Assembly (NCBI GenBank): GCA_021201235.1
Contig: JAJQFI010000024.1
Coordinates: 186,001-250,000, forward strand
Length of the DNA: 64,000 nt
Source of the DNA: Oscillospiraceae bacterium
GTDB lineage: Bacteria > Bacillota > Clostridia > Oscillospirales > Ruminococcaceae
Direction: 5' to 3'
A model generated the notes under the pieces. That model worked only from the letters and a program-made list of their open reading frames with translations. It was not told where the DNA came from and searched no databases. Of this stretch, positions 1-8,291 are shown in pieces. The position numbers were made by a program, and so were the translations under genes. The stretch's first letter is position 1; every line of letters starts with the position of its first letter.

Positions 1-193
1 AGTCTTCGAGTGCACTTTCCAGATCCATTGCCCAAGAAATATCTCCAGGTATGACAACCGTATCCTCCGGCTTCACGACATTCTGCCAGTTCCTTTGGAG
101 CCTGTCGACATAGTTGTTCCAACCGCTGAATATATCCATCGGCTTATCCGATGACAAAGAAAGATGCAAATCCGCGATAACAAACAAAGACAT
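1..193 (-). CDS. Metallophosphoesterase (5' part of gene only)
   Basis: The minus strand opens with an ATG at 193 and reads without a stop to the window edge, so only about the first 64 residues are visible. The start MSLFVIADLHLS carries the first metal-binding D-x-H of calcineurin-like phosphoesterases. PGDISWAMD, near residue 53, is the GD-containing second motif typical of this family. The purine-rich stretch AAGGATTGG lies just upstream as a ribosome binding site. The catalytic N-H and H motifs lie outside the window, and the substrate cannot be told. It is divergent from the DUF1540 gene. Confidence 0.7.
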   Translation of the reverse strand, partial: MSLFVIADLHLSLSSDKPMDIFSGWNNYVDRLQRNWQNVVKPEDTVVIPGDISWAMDLESALED

Positions 194-314
194 CTTGGCG
201 ACCAATCCTTAAAAAATAGCAAACATTCAGGCAGAATATAATCCAGACAAAGAGGAATAATACATTTAGTCCGTCTTTGTATGGATTAATACTGTCCGAA
301 AGGAAATAATACAG

Positions 315-485
315 ATGGAAAACGATAAAATTTACGGTATTAAGTGCGACGTGTCCGAATGCGTCTACAACAGAGAAGCCAAGGAGTGCGTTGCAGGAAA
401 GATCGACGTTTGCTCCTGCGGATGCTCGCATCCCAACTGCCCCGCTCAGACAGAGTGCAAAACCTTCAAGCCGAGAAGCTTTTAA
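315..485 (+). CDS. DUF1540 cysteine-rich small protein
   Basis: This 56-residue gene starts MENDKIYGIKCDVSECVYN and ends CPAQTECKTFKPRSF. Eight cysteines are spaced as in DUF1540 proteins (C-x4-C-x-Y-N, a central C-x-C-x-C cluster, then C-x4-C). Such proteins are common in spore formers and presumably bind a metal through the cysteines, but their role is unknown. AAAGGAA sits upstream as a plausible ribosome binding site. The gene stands alone, facing thrC, and is closed by a strong hairpin terminator. Confidence 0.75.
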   Translation: MENDKIYGIKCDVSECVYNREAKECVAGKIDVCSCGCSHPNCPAQTECKTFKPRSF

Positions 486-492
486 GGTTATT

Positions 493-529
493 CAGCATCA
501 GGCTAAATCAGTCTGATGCTGATTTTTTA
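493..529 (+). terminator. Intrinsic terminator of the DUF1540 gene
   Basis: The arms CAGCATCAG (493-501) and CTGATGCTG (513-521) form a perfect 9-bp stem, followed by ATTTTTTATTT. It lies between the convergent DUF1540 and thrC genes. The T run is only on the plus-strand side. Confidence 0.85.
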
Positions 530-531
530 TT

Positions 532-2022
532 TCAGAACAAGAATTCAAGAACAGCATCGCTCATCTTGTCGGGAGAGACTGTATTTGTGAATCTTACGGT
601 CTTATTCTTGATGGATGCTAATGACTCAGGTGCAGGAACTCCACACTTCTCCTCAAGAAGCTTTACCATCTCAAACTCATCAGCACCATCGGCATCACAA
701 CCGAGTGCACCAAGCACGGATGCAGAAAACTTATAAGGGCTTGCGGTAGAAGCAATGACAGTCTTTGTGGTGTCACCTGTTGCCTTGACATAGCTCTCGT
801 AAACCTTCGAAGCTACAGCTGTGTGAGTATCCATAGTATAGGAATACTTCTCAAAAACACTGTTTATCTGCGCTTTGGTTTCCTCATCGGTGCAATAATC
901 GGCATAGAATATCTCACTGAGCTTCTGCTTGATTTCATTAGAAACTTCGAATCTTCCGGTTTCGGACAAATCTTTATAGAGGCTTCTGATATATTCATCA
1001 TCTCCACCTGAAAGCAGGAAGAGAAGTCTTTCGATGTTCGAAGAGATAAGAATATCCATAGAAGGAGAAATAGTCGTATAGAACTTTCTGTTTCTGTCAT
1101 AAACACCGGTACGGATAAAATCGGTGAGAACGTTATTCGAGTTGGAAGCACAGATAAGTTTGCCAACCGGGATTCCCATCATCTTGGCATAGTATGCCGC
1201 CAGGATATTGCCAAAGTTGCCGGTAGGAACACAGAAGTTGAGCTTGTCGCTCATCTTGATTTCTCCGTCTTTGACAAGCTCTACATACGAAGATACATAG
1301 TAAACAATCTGAGGTACTAGTCTGCCCCAGTTTATAGAGTTTGCGCTTGAGAACATCATTCCGCCGTCATCGAGCTTCTTGAGAACCTCGCTGTCGGTGA
1401 ATATCTTCTTGACCCCTGTCTGGGCATCGTCGAAGTTGCCGTCGATAGCGCAAACTGAAACATTGCTTCCCTCCTGAGTGGTCATCTGGAGCTTCTGCAT
1501 TGCGCTGACACCATGAGCCGGATAGAAGACCATTATGCTTGTACCTTCTACATCCTTGAAGCCTTCAAGTGCCGCCTTTCCGGTATCGCCGGAGGTTGCA
1601 ACGAGTATTACAACCTTCTTGTCGATGCCGAGCTTCTTGACAGAGACAGTCAAAAGATACGGCAGAATCTGAAGCGCCATATCCTTGAATGCACATGTGG
1701 GACCGTGCCAGAGCTCGAGCATATATCTGCCGTCGAAGAGATGAGCAAGCTCCATGATGCTCTCGCTGTCAAAATTCCTGGTGTTATAGGCACCCTCGGT
1801 GCAATATCTCAGTTCGGCTTCGGTAAAATCAGTGAGGTATTTCGACAGAACGAAGGAAGCCTTCTCGGGATAACTCATACCCTGAAGAGCAATCAGATCG
1901 GATTCCGTCAGTGTCGGAACCTCTGACGGAATGAAAAGTCCCCCGTCGGACGAAATGCCCTGCGATATAGCCTCGGCAGAGCTGAGATGAAGATTCTTGT
2001 TTCTTGTACTTTGGTAGAACAT
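532..2022 (-). CDS. thrC: Threonine synthase
   Basis: The 496-residue protein converts O-phospho-L-homoserine to L-threonine, a PLP-dependent cytosolic reaction. The PLP lysine is K113 in HGPTCAFKD, and ATSGDTGKAA provides the phosphate-binding loop near residue 143. SSANSINWGRL is characteristic of the family. Length and N-terminal layout (FYQSTRN, ISSDGGLF) match the longer ThrC class. It is the last gene of the lepB-rbgA-rnhB-yraN-thrC operon, 21 bp after yraN. GAAAGGAG precedes the ATG. No regulatory leader is seen directly upstream. Confidence 0.95.
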   Translation of the reverse strand: MFYQSTRNKNLHLSSAEAISQGISSDGGLFIPSEVPTLTESDLIALQGMSYPEKASFVLSKYLTDFTEAELRYCTEGAYNTRNFDSESIMELAHLFDGRYMLELWHGPTCAFKDMALQILPYLLTVSVKKLGIDKKVVILVATSGDTGKAALEGFKDVEGTSIMVFYPAHGVSAMQKLQMTTQEGSNVSVCAIDGNFDDAQTGVKKIFTDSEVLKKLDDGGMMFSSANSINWGRLVPQIVYYVSSYVELVKDGEIKMSDKLNFCVPTGNFGNILAAYYAKMMGIPVGKLICASNSNNVLTDFIRTGVYDRNRKFYTTISPSMDILISSNIERLLFLLSGGDDEYIRSLYKDLSETGRFEVSNEIKQKLSEIFYADYCTDEETKAQINSVFEKYSYTMDTHTAVASKVYESYVKATGDTTKTVIASTASPYKFSASVLGALGCDADGADEFEMVKLLEEKCGVPAPESLASIKNKTVRFTNTVSPDKMSDAVLEFLF

Positions 2023-2043
2023 ATTTTCTCCTTTCGCGTCTTC

Positions 2044-2400
2044 TTAAGCTGTGAAGGCACGTTGAATGTATTTGAAGCCCGTGACCTTGGTTCCCGTTAA
2101 TTCAACGACGGCAACATCAAACACGCACGAGCAGTCAATTCTGTAACGACGGATGTAAAACTTTGCGGTTTTCAATATATGAGCGATTTTGTCGGAACCG
2201 ATTGCCTCCTCGCCCCGCTGAACAGGGTTGGGCTTGCGGGTCTTTACCTCAACAAAATGGACAACATCGCCTTTCTTTGCGACAATGTCAATCTCGCCGC
2301 CTCTGATTGTGAAGTTTCTTGAGAGAATTACACAACCGTTTTTCTCAAGGAATTTTGCGGTGTAATCCTCGCCAATGTTTCCGATTTCTCTTGTGGTCAT
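2044..2400 (-). CDS. yraN: YraN family endonuclease-like protein (UPF0102)
   Basis: This 118-residue protein has the YraN/UPF0102 pattern: N-terminal GEDYTAKFLEKNG, then GGEIDIVAKKG and FVEVKTRK. Together these give the E/D...E-x-K constellation of restriction-endonuclease-like folds (about E36, D38, E51, K53). The cellular role of the family is not settled; a nuclease or Holliday-junction role is only suggested by fold. Its ATG overlaps the rnhB stop by one base (TAATG), so translation is probably coupled. Position after rnhB is the usual context. Confidence 0.9.
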   Translation of the reverse strand: MTTREIGNIGEDYTAKFLEKNGCVILSRNFTIRGGEIDIVAKKGDVVHFVEVKTRKPNPVQRGEEAIGSDKIAHILKTAKFYIRRYRIDCSCVFDVAVVELTGTKVTGFKYIQRAFTA

Positions 2401-3005
2401 TACTTCTCACTCAGATTCTTCAAAAAGCTCTTTCTGTGAACCGGACTTATGCCGTACTTTTTTATCATTTCGTAATGAAGCTTGGTGCCATAGCCCTTGT
2501 GCTTTTCAAACTGATACTCGGGATACTTTTCGGCAAGCTCAACCATGTATCTGTCTCTTTGCACTTTTGCCAAAATCGATGCCGCAGCTATTGACTGTGA
2601 AAGAGCATCTCCGTGAATCACTGTTGTGCATCTGCAAGGCAAATCCGGAGAACGGTTGCCGTCAATCAGGGCAAGCACATTACCGGAATCTATCCCAAGA
2701 CCTTCATATGCCCTTCTCATTGCAAGCATTGCCGCTTCCAGAATATTAATCTCTTCTATCTCTTCCACGGTTGCAACAGCGATCGAATATTTCAGTGCTT
2801 TCTCGGTAATTACATCAAACAACGCTTCCCGCTTTTTAGCTGAAAGCTTCTTTGAGTCGTTGATGCCTCCTATAACAGTGTTTTTATCGAAAACCACTGC
2901 GGCGGCGTAAACATCTCCTGCAAGCGGTCCCCTGCCGGCTTCGTCAATTCCGACGATAACAGGCGCTTCGGTATCATACTGTCGGTCAAATTCGAATAGT
3001 GTCAT
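2400..3005 (-). CDS. rnhB: Ribonuclease HII
   Basis: The 201-residue protein cleaves RNA in RNA-DNA hybrids and misincorporated ribonucleotides. The family signature VGIDEAGRGPLAGDV gives the first acidic pair (D21, E22). LIDGNRSPDLP and AAASILAKVQRD follow with the remaining acidic residues, and the C-terminal HKGYGTKLH is typical. Its start follows the rbgA stop directly, with no spacer. It is the third gene of the lepB operon. Confidence 0.95.
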   Translation of the reverse strand: MTLFEFDRQYDTEAPVIVGIDEAGRGPLAGDVYAAAVVFDKNTVIGGINDSKKLSAKKREALFDVITEKALKYSIAVATVEEIEEINILEAAMLAMRRAYEGLGIDSGNVLALIDGNRSPDLPCRCTTVIHGDALSQSIAAASILAKVQRDRYMVELAEKYPEYQFEKHKGYGTKLHYEMIKKYGISPVHRKSFLKNLSEK

Positions 3006-3866
3006 TTATGGCTCCTCAAGAGAAATTCTTCCGAGCTTTCCTGAGCGGAATTCATCAAGAAGCATAATTGCCGCTCTCTCGGTGTCGATTTCGCCACCTG
3101 AGACCAAAAAGCCACGTTTTTTGCCGATGAGCTCTAAAATCTCGTAATCTGTCAATTCCTCCGAAACCGAAATTTTATATCTCGTCTCGATGGGTGCCAT
3201 ACCGACGGCTCTTAGAGTCCCTATAAAATGCACGGCAAGCGATTCCATATCCATTATATCGTCTTTTACAGCGCCTGTAAACGCAAGCGCAAGCCCGACA
3301 TTCTGGTCTTCAAACTTAGGCCAGAGAACTCCGGGCATATCAAGAAGCTCGAAATCCTTCGAAAGCGTCACCCACTGCTTTCCCTTCGTAACACCCGGTC
3401 TGTCTTCAACCTTGGTGCTCTTTGTCCCCGAAAGGCGATTTATGAGCGAAGACTTTCCGACATTCGGAATTCCGACTATCATGAGTCTTACCGCCCTGCC
3501 GGTCATGCCTTTAGCATTCCAACGTTCTATCGTGTCCTTTAGCGTTTCACGGACAAGAGGAAGAACCTTCGAGACATTCTTGCCACTCTTGCAATCGGTC
3601 GCAAGAGCAGGTATTCCCGATTCCCTATACTTCTGAATCCATTGGCTTGTTATAGTTTCATCGGCGGTGTCGCACTTATTGAGTAATACTATTCTTGGCT
3701 TTCTTCCGACAAGCTCATCCATCTCGGGGTTTCTGCTTGACATAGGAATTCTTGCGTCGGTAACCTCGACAACGGCATCAACCAACTTCAGGCTATCGGT
3801 CATCAACCAACGGGTTTTCGCCATATGTCCCGGAAACCACTGTATCGTTATATCTTTTTCTGCCAC
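3006..3866 (-). CDS. rbgA: Ribosome biogenesis GTPase RbgA (YlqF)
   Basis: This is a circularly permuted GTPase of 286 residues acting in late 50S subunit assembly. The G motifs appear in permuted order: G4 NKCD at 63-66, G1 GIPNVGKSS at about 132-140, and G3 DMPG at about 176-179. The N-terminal QWFPGHMAKTRW is the RbgA signature, and the C-terminal ANTAR-like helical domain is present. It starts 11 bp after lepB in the operon. The lepB-rbgA-rnhB order is common in Firmicutes. Confidence 0.95.
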   Translation of the reverse strand: MAEKDITIQWFPGHMAKTRWLMTDSLKLVDAVVEVTDARIPMSSRNPEMDELVGRKPRIVLLNKCDTADETITSQWIQKYRESGIPALATDCKSGKNVSKVLPLVRETLKDTIERWNAKGMTGRAVRLMIVGIPNVGKSSLINRLSGTKSTKVEDRPGVTKGKQWVTLSKDFELLDMPGVLWPKFEDQNVGLALAFTGAVKDDIMDMESLAVHFIGTLRAVGMAPIETRYKISVSEELTDYEILELIGKKRGFLVSGGEIDTERAAIMLLDEFRSGKLGRISLEEP

Positions 3867-3877
3867 TTAAACCTCCG

Positions 3878-4426
3878 TTATGAGAAAACCGTTATTTCGG
3901 AAAACGGATAGAGTCTCAAAACTACTTTTCCCAAAATATCTTCGCGGTCAACCAAGCCCACAGAAGCATCTCTTGAGTCACGGGAACCCTGACGGTTATC
4001 ACCCATTACAAAGTATTGTCCTTCTCCGACTGTAACCGGATATGTAAATCCGCCCTCGTCGTTGAGCGTAAGATTCCTGATATAAGGCTCGTCCAGAAGC
4101 TCGCCGTCAACATAAACACTTCCGGTCTCAAAGTCGATATCAACCGTTTGCCCCTCAACAGCAATAATTCTCTTGACGATAACTTCATCGAGCCCAGGAC
4201 AGTTTGCAGAAATTATATCTCCCTGCTGAGGAGTGTAAAACAGGCTCCAGAGAATCAGAAAATCGCCGTCCTGAAGAGTATTAGTCATAGAACTGCCGTT
4301 GACAACGGCTGTTCTCACAACAAACGTGAAGAGCAGAACTACAACGGCAAATGTTATGCAAAGCGACTTGAGCCAGTCAAGCGCGCTGTCTATACCACTA
4401 CTTTTTTTCTTTGTATCTTCCATCAT
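3878..4426 (-). CDS. lepB: Signal peptidase I
   Basis: This membrane-bound serine protease removes signal peptides. One N-terminal transmembrane segment (about residues 22-38) is followed by NGSSMTNTLQDGD with the catalytic Ser (about 46) and IVKRIIAVEG with the general-base Lys (about 85). GDNRQGSRDSR is the conserved box E. Three ATG codons lie in tandem (4429, 4426, 4423) behind GGGAG. The second or third has the better spacing, so 4426 is chosen. An in-frame TTG further upstream is unlikely. It is the first gene of a five-gene operon. Confidence 0.93.
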   Translation of the reverse strand: MMEDTKKKSSGIDSALDWLKSLCITFAVVVLLFTFVVRTAVVNGSSMTNTLQDGDFLILWSLFYTPQQGDIISANCPGLDEVIVKRIIAVEGQTVDIDFETGSVYVDGELLDEPYIRNLTLNDEGGFTYPVTVGEGQYFVMGDNRQGSRDSRDASVGLVDREDILGKVVLRLYPFSEITVFS

Positions 4427-4452
4427 CATGTCTCCCAAAAATAAGTATTTCT

Positions 4453-4481
4453 ATTGTAGCAAATTTTTTTTAAAAAAGCAA
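4453..4481 (-). promoter_or_regulatory. Promoter of the lepB operon
   Basis: On the minus strand TTGCTT is followed after 17 bases by TACAAT, some 25 bases before the lepB start. The sequence just upstream is strongly A/T rich. Confidence 0.6.
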
Positions 4482-4536
4482 GAGTTCAGAAGCGATTATT
4501 TGAAATTTGCGAGTCACAGGAAATTTGTGCGAAATT

Positions 4537-4563
4537 AAAGCCCGAGAAACAATCTCGGGCTTT
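4537..4563 (-). terminator. Intrinsic terminator of the lipoprotein gene
   Basis: AAAGCCCGAG and CTCGGGCTTT form a 10-bp stem with a 7-base loop, ending six bases past the lipoprotein stop. It separates that gene from the lepB promoter. Confidence 0.8.
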
Positions 4564-4568
4564 GGATT

Positions 4569-5375
4569 CTATCCAAACGGGTCAATCGGAAGCGGAATGC
4601 GTCCCTCATCATCCGAAACACTTATATAAGGCTTGGTTGTGACAATCGGCTCTGTTGTTGTAGCTTTTGTGGTGGTAACCTCCGTCGCTGTTGTTGTTAC
4701 CGTCGTTGTCGATTCGGTTGAGGGAGCCTCCGTAACAGTTGTAGTAATCGTTGTCGTTGATGCCGGAGCCTCGGTAACGGACGCTTCGGTTGCAGTGGTG
4801 GTCGTTGTTGTAGTCTCAGATGTAGAGCTTTCGGTCACGGATGTTACAAAAGCGTCAGTGTCAAAATCTATGGTAGCAGTGACTATAGGCGAATAATTCG
4901 GATAGTAGAAGTAATGGAATGTCTCTTGGTCAGCATCATCACCTATATCCACAACTTCGTCCCATTCATCAAGAACGACAGAATCATCCGACTCGTCAAG
5001 AATAATCTCATCATAACTGTCACCGGAAGTCGAATCAGGCATTACTGTTAAAGCGGACTTTTCCGTAGCATTTACAGTGGTTGTTGGTACTGACGCCGAA
5101 GTTTCCGGAGCTGTTGTTACAGCAGGCTCAGTTTCGGAAACCGACGGAGACGGCGAAGACGATGACGTCTCAGGCGATGTTGTGACTGTTGCCGGCACTG
5201 TTTCTTCCGTAGGTGCTGTGGTTGTAGCAGGAGTTGTCTGCTGTACATAGGTAATAATCGTGACAGACTTAGATTCAGAAGCGGTTTCAGAGACAGATAT
5301 ACTTACACAGCCTGTGAGCATAACAAAAGCCGCAAGTACCACTGTACCGACAAACATACACTTTTTATGCTTCAT
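4569..5375 (-). CDS. Thr/Ser-rich surface lipoprotein
   Basis: The 268-residue product starts at an ATG behind AAGGGGAGA. It has a lipoprotein signal peptide: MKHKK, a hydrophobic stretch, then the lipobox VMLTGC. The mature part is low complexity with long Thr/Ser/Val/Ala tracts around a short acidic segment (DDSVVLDEWDEVVDIGDD) and a Tyr-rich patch. No catalytic domain is recognised. It looks like a surface-exposed, possibly glycosylated spacer protein. It lies 19 bp downstream of the secreted beta-helix gene and is likely cotranscribed with it. Confidence 0.7.
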   Translation of the reverse strand: MKHKKCMFVGTVVLAAFVMLTGCVSISVSETASESKSVTIITYVQQTTPATTTAPTEETVPATVTTSPETSSSSPSPSVSETEPAVTTAPETSASVPTTTVNATEKSALTVMPDSTSGDSYDEIILDESDDSVVLDEWDEVVDIGDDADQETFHYFYYPNYSPIVTATIDFDTDAFVTSVTESSTSETTTTTTTATEASVTEAPASTTTITTTVTEAPSTESTTTVTTTATEVTTTKATTTEPIVTTKPYISVSDDEGRIPLPIDPFG

Positions 5376-5394
5376 ACTGTCTCCCCTTCTTTCA

Positions 5395-7020
5395 TTATTG
5401 CCAACCGGTGTAGTTGTCAGCCGCAGTGCTGTAATAGTAAATAGCTTTACAAAGATTTGATAGCGCTGTATCAGACGAATCGGCAGTGATAACATTGTTT
5501 ACATACGACAATACACTGTATGACGTGAACTCCTCTCCGTTTTTCATAACAGTAAAGGTTTTGCTCATATTCTTTGCGGAAACCTTGAATTCGACGTAAT
5601 AGGCATAGCTTTCGTTTTCCAAGGCTTGTTTCTCAAGAACCGTTCCGTCGACGGTAAACACATCGCTTTCGCTTGCAACATCGGATGTCATATAAACCCT
5701 GATGACAACAGAATCTCCAAGAAGAAGTGCTTTTGCAGTGCCCTCGGTTTCTGTTCCGGAATATTTGCTCAAATCGGCAGTCCATTCCCCGGCTACGGGA
5801 TCTGTCCACCCGTCAACGCCAACAAGACTGCAAGTGCTGATTCCGGAATAGTATGCGGTCGCATAATTTCCGTAGTTGAGAAGAGCTTTACAGATATCAC
5901 TCTCATCCCAGTCACGTTCAATCGCCTTTTTGCAATAGGTTACCACAGAATAATCATAAGTTGCGGTGCTGTTAGTGCCGTCCGTCAAATAGGCTGAAAT
6001 CGTCGAGCTGAATTGTGTGGGATTCACATACACAGTATAACGATAGTAAACCGCATTGTCGACAGTCATTGATCCGGAAGCCGAAACTGTCTGCATTTCA
6101 TCTGTTCCATCTATGTTGGCGACAAGAGTATAAGCGTCAGGATCAGTCTGGTCGGTCATGTTGAAATAGTATGTAACTCCGACAGAGCCGTCAAGCGTCA
6201 AAGTCTCCCCATAAAGCGCAGGCAACTCAACATCCGCAGTAACAACATAAGGATAATCAGCATCATCCGTTTCACTACAAGTGTAACCGTCAGGGACATA
6301 GTTCGCAACAGTAGTACTATAGTGACCGCCCGTTATAGAAGTCTTGGATACGGTGTTATTAGCAACCGCTTTTATGGAACTATTATATGTTCTGACATAT
6401 GTATTTGGATTGGAAATTGATAAATATGATGACGACATACAGTATATACCATAAGCATCAGAACTGTTAGAATTCAATTATGTTATCTCAACTCTACCAG
6501 TTCCACTAATAGTCACCGAGCCACCATAGGCATAAACCGAATAATTATTAGTTGCTGTTATAGTTCCTGAAGTAATGGTAACAGTGCCCGTTTTGACATA
6601 TATGCCTCGAGGTCCATATAGTGTACCGCCGTACATATTGAAAATTCCATTGCTAGTGACTCTTACTACAGGATTAGCGCTACCATAATTCTGAGTAATG
6701 ATACCACTTGCTTCTTCACTACTATCTACTAAATTGAGCGTTCCTCCGATAATGTTAATCACATACTCGCCTGAATAAGTAATTGACCACCCGTTCAAAT
6801 CTATAGTCACTTCGGTACCAGAGTTAATCTTTAGAGGATTACTTATAGTCACGTCAGTAGTCAACTGATAAATCCCGCTACTAAGGCTACCACCACTTGT
6901 TGGAATAGTAAGATATGTCTCTTCATCATCTGCAAAAACGGTCAGCCCTGCAAAATTGCTGAGCGACAGGCAGAAAATCATCGCAATAGCCGTTAAAATA
7001 CATCCAAATCTTCTAAGCAT
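5395..7020 (-). pseudogene. Secreted repeat protein interrupted by an in-frame TAA
   Basis: A signal peptide (MLRRFGCILTAIAMIFCLSL...VFA) is followed by a beta-helix-like repeat region rich in G-T-V-T-I motifs. At 6478-6480 a TAA stops the frame after 180 codons. Reading resumes in the same frame with LNSNSSDAYGIYCMSSS and stays open to 5395. The repeat pattern (YSVYAYGGSVTI before the stop, YGIYCMSSSYLSI after it) is continuous, so this is one gene of 542 codons with a point nonsense mutation or read-through. The C-terminal half has Ig-like Tyr/Thr-rich domains. No anchor is seen. Function is unknown, perhaps adhesion or glycan binding. Confidence 0.75.
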
Positions 7021-7103
7021 AAGCCCTCACATGCCTTTCATGCCGATTTTGAATCGGCTTATATAGTTTTAAAGCGCAACTCATTGAAGAGAGTCGTGAC
7101 TTA

Positions 7104-7132
7104 ATTCTACCACACCTTAACTTCAATGTCAA
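7104..7132 (-). promoter_or_regulatory. Sigma-A promoter of the secreted repeat protein
   Basis: On the minus strand a perfect TTGACA and TAGAAT are separated by 17 bases, about 75 bases before the start codon at 7020. The consensus fit is very strong. Confidence 0.8.
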
Positions 7133-7239
7133 GAACAATTTTGATGATTTTCAACAAATTTCGATTAAACTTTGCACTATTTCTGCTCGTGTTGACTGTG
7201 CTATAAAATAAACGTCAGAAGTTGAATTGATATTTTGCA

Positions 7240-7268
7240 AAAGAAAGGCTCCCTATGTTTTGGGAGCC
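7240..7268 (-). terminator. Terminator after the ATPase-domain protein gene
   Basis: GGCTCCC (7247-7253) pairs with GGGAGCC (7262-7268) across an 8-base loop. On the minus strand it is followed by TTTCTTTT. The region from here to 7103 holds no gene. Confidence 0.75.
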
Positions 7269-7297
7269 TATCCATTCTTCTTCAATCAGAATTCAAA

Positions 7298-8056
7298 TTA
7301 TCGGGTTGTTTCGAAACTGCTTGGATTATCTTCAACCTTAGCCATGTATACCAAAATGGGCGAAAAATAATTATCCGGAATATAGGACTTTCGGGATTTC
7401 AGAGTTATTTCACCACTCGATGCAAGCGGAAGACGGAAGGAGAAAACAAGACCTCCGTCAGCATTATCGTCAACGATGATGTTGGTGTGGGCTTCACGAC
7501 AAAACTTGCCGACGACCGCCAAGCCGGTGTTACTATCCTTGTCGCAGAGACGTTTTTCAATTTCCTCAAGGTTCGCGCCATAGCCGTTATCCGAAACAAT
7601 AACGGAAGCACTCCCTTTTAGCTTCGATATTTTAATCCTGATTTTACCGTTGTCGTTATCTACATTCCTGATGGCGTTTACAATAAGGTTCATCAGGCAG
7701 GAAGTAAGCCTGTCAGGGTCAGCTTCGACATAGATGCCATCCTCGATTTCGGCGGTAAACTCAACAGAAGAACGCCTTAACTTTGAACGGCAAACGTTAA
7801 TCATATCATCAACCAGATCGGACAGACAGAAAGAAACCGGCTTGTACTCGTCAAGCTTAGCCATTTCTTCGGTGTTGATGACAGCGGAAAGAACCTTGTA
7901 GCAAGATGACACAATCCTTGAGACAGTGTCTATTTCTTCATAAACATCGGCATCTTCGAGAGAGAGCTCCAGACGCTCAGCACAGGAGACTATCTCCATA
8001 AGATTGTTTCTTATGACAGTACATTCATGCTTGTTGAGCTCCAACAATTCGTCCAC
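7298..8056 (-). CDS. Histidine-kinase-like ATPase domain protein
   Basis: The 252-residue soluble protein has an HATPase_c domain: N box LMNLIVNAIRNV, G1 box VSDNGYG, and a short G2-like NTGLAVVGKF. The helical segment before it (NKHECTVIRNNLMEIVSCAERL) resembles a dimerization helix. Its phosphoacceptor H is not in a classical H-E/D-x-x-x-P context. No sensor or transmembrane region exists and no response regulator is adjacent. It may be an orphan kinase, phosphatase or anti-sigma-type ATPase. The GTG start at 8056 follows GGAGGTG. Confidence 0.65.
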   Translation of the reverse strand: MDELLELNKHECTVIRNNLMEIVSCAERLELSLEDADVYEEIDTVSRIVSSCYKVLSAVINTEEMAKLDEYKPVSFCLSDLVDDMINVCRSKLRRSSVEFTAEIEDGIYVEADPDRLTSCLMNLIVNAIRNVDNDNGKIRIKISKLKGSASVIVSDNGYGANLEEIEKRLCDKDSNTGLAVVGKFCREAHTNIIVDDNADGGLVFSFRLPLASSGEITLKSRKSYIPDNYFSPILVYMAKVEDNPSSFETTR

Positions 8057-8241
8057 TGTGACACCTCCCGAAAATCATAATTTTTTGATATCAGCCCTAT
8101 TTGAAGATATCATATCACATTCTTGGAGAAAAGTAAAGTTATATTTCGACTTATTTCGACGGTATACGACATCTCAGTCTTCCTTATCTGTCACCACTTT
8201 TATTATTCTATGTTTTCAAGAATATATTCGTACTTATAGAA

Positions 8242-8275
8242 AGTGCCGTCCCCAATGTGAGAACGGCATTTTTAA
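8242..8275. terminator. Hairpin terminator after the GH130 gene
   Basis: TGCCGT (8244-8249) and ACGGCA (8263-8268) form a 6-bp stem with pyrimidine-rich tails on both strands. The gene that would need it is the minus-strand GH130 gene. Confidence 0.5.
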
Positions 8276-8291
8276 CTTATTCAAATAGATA

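Noticed and set aside
344-736. 130-codon plus-strand frame over the DUF1540 gene and thrC 3' end
   Set aside because: It overlaps the better-supported DUF1540 frame and crosses its terminator; composition is Ser/Arg rich with no pattern.
4633-4896. Val-rich plus-strand frame
   Set aside because: It is the complement of the Thr-coding repeats (ACN/GTN) in the lipoprotein gene, not a gene.
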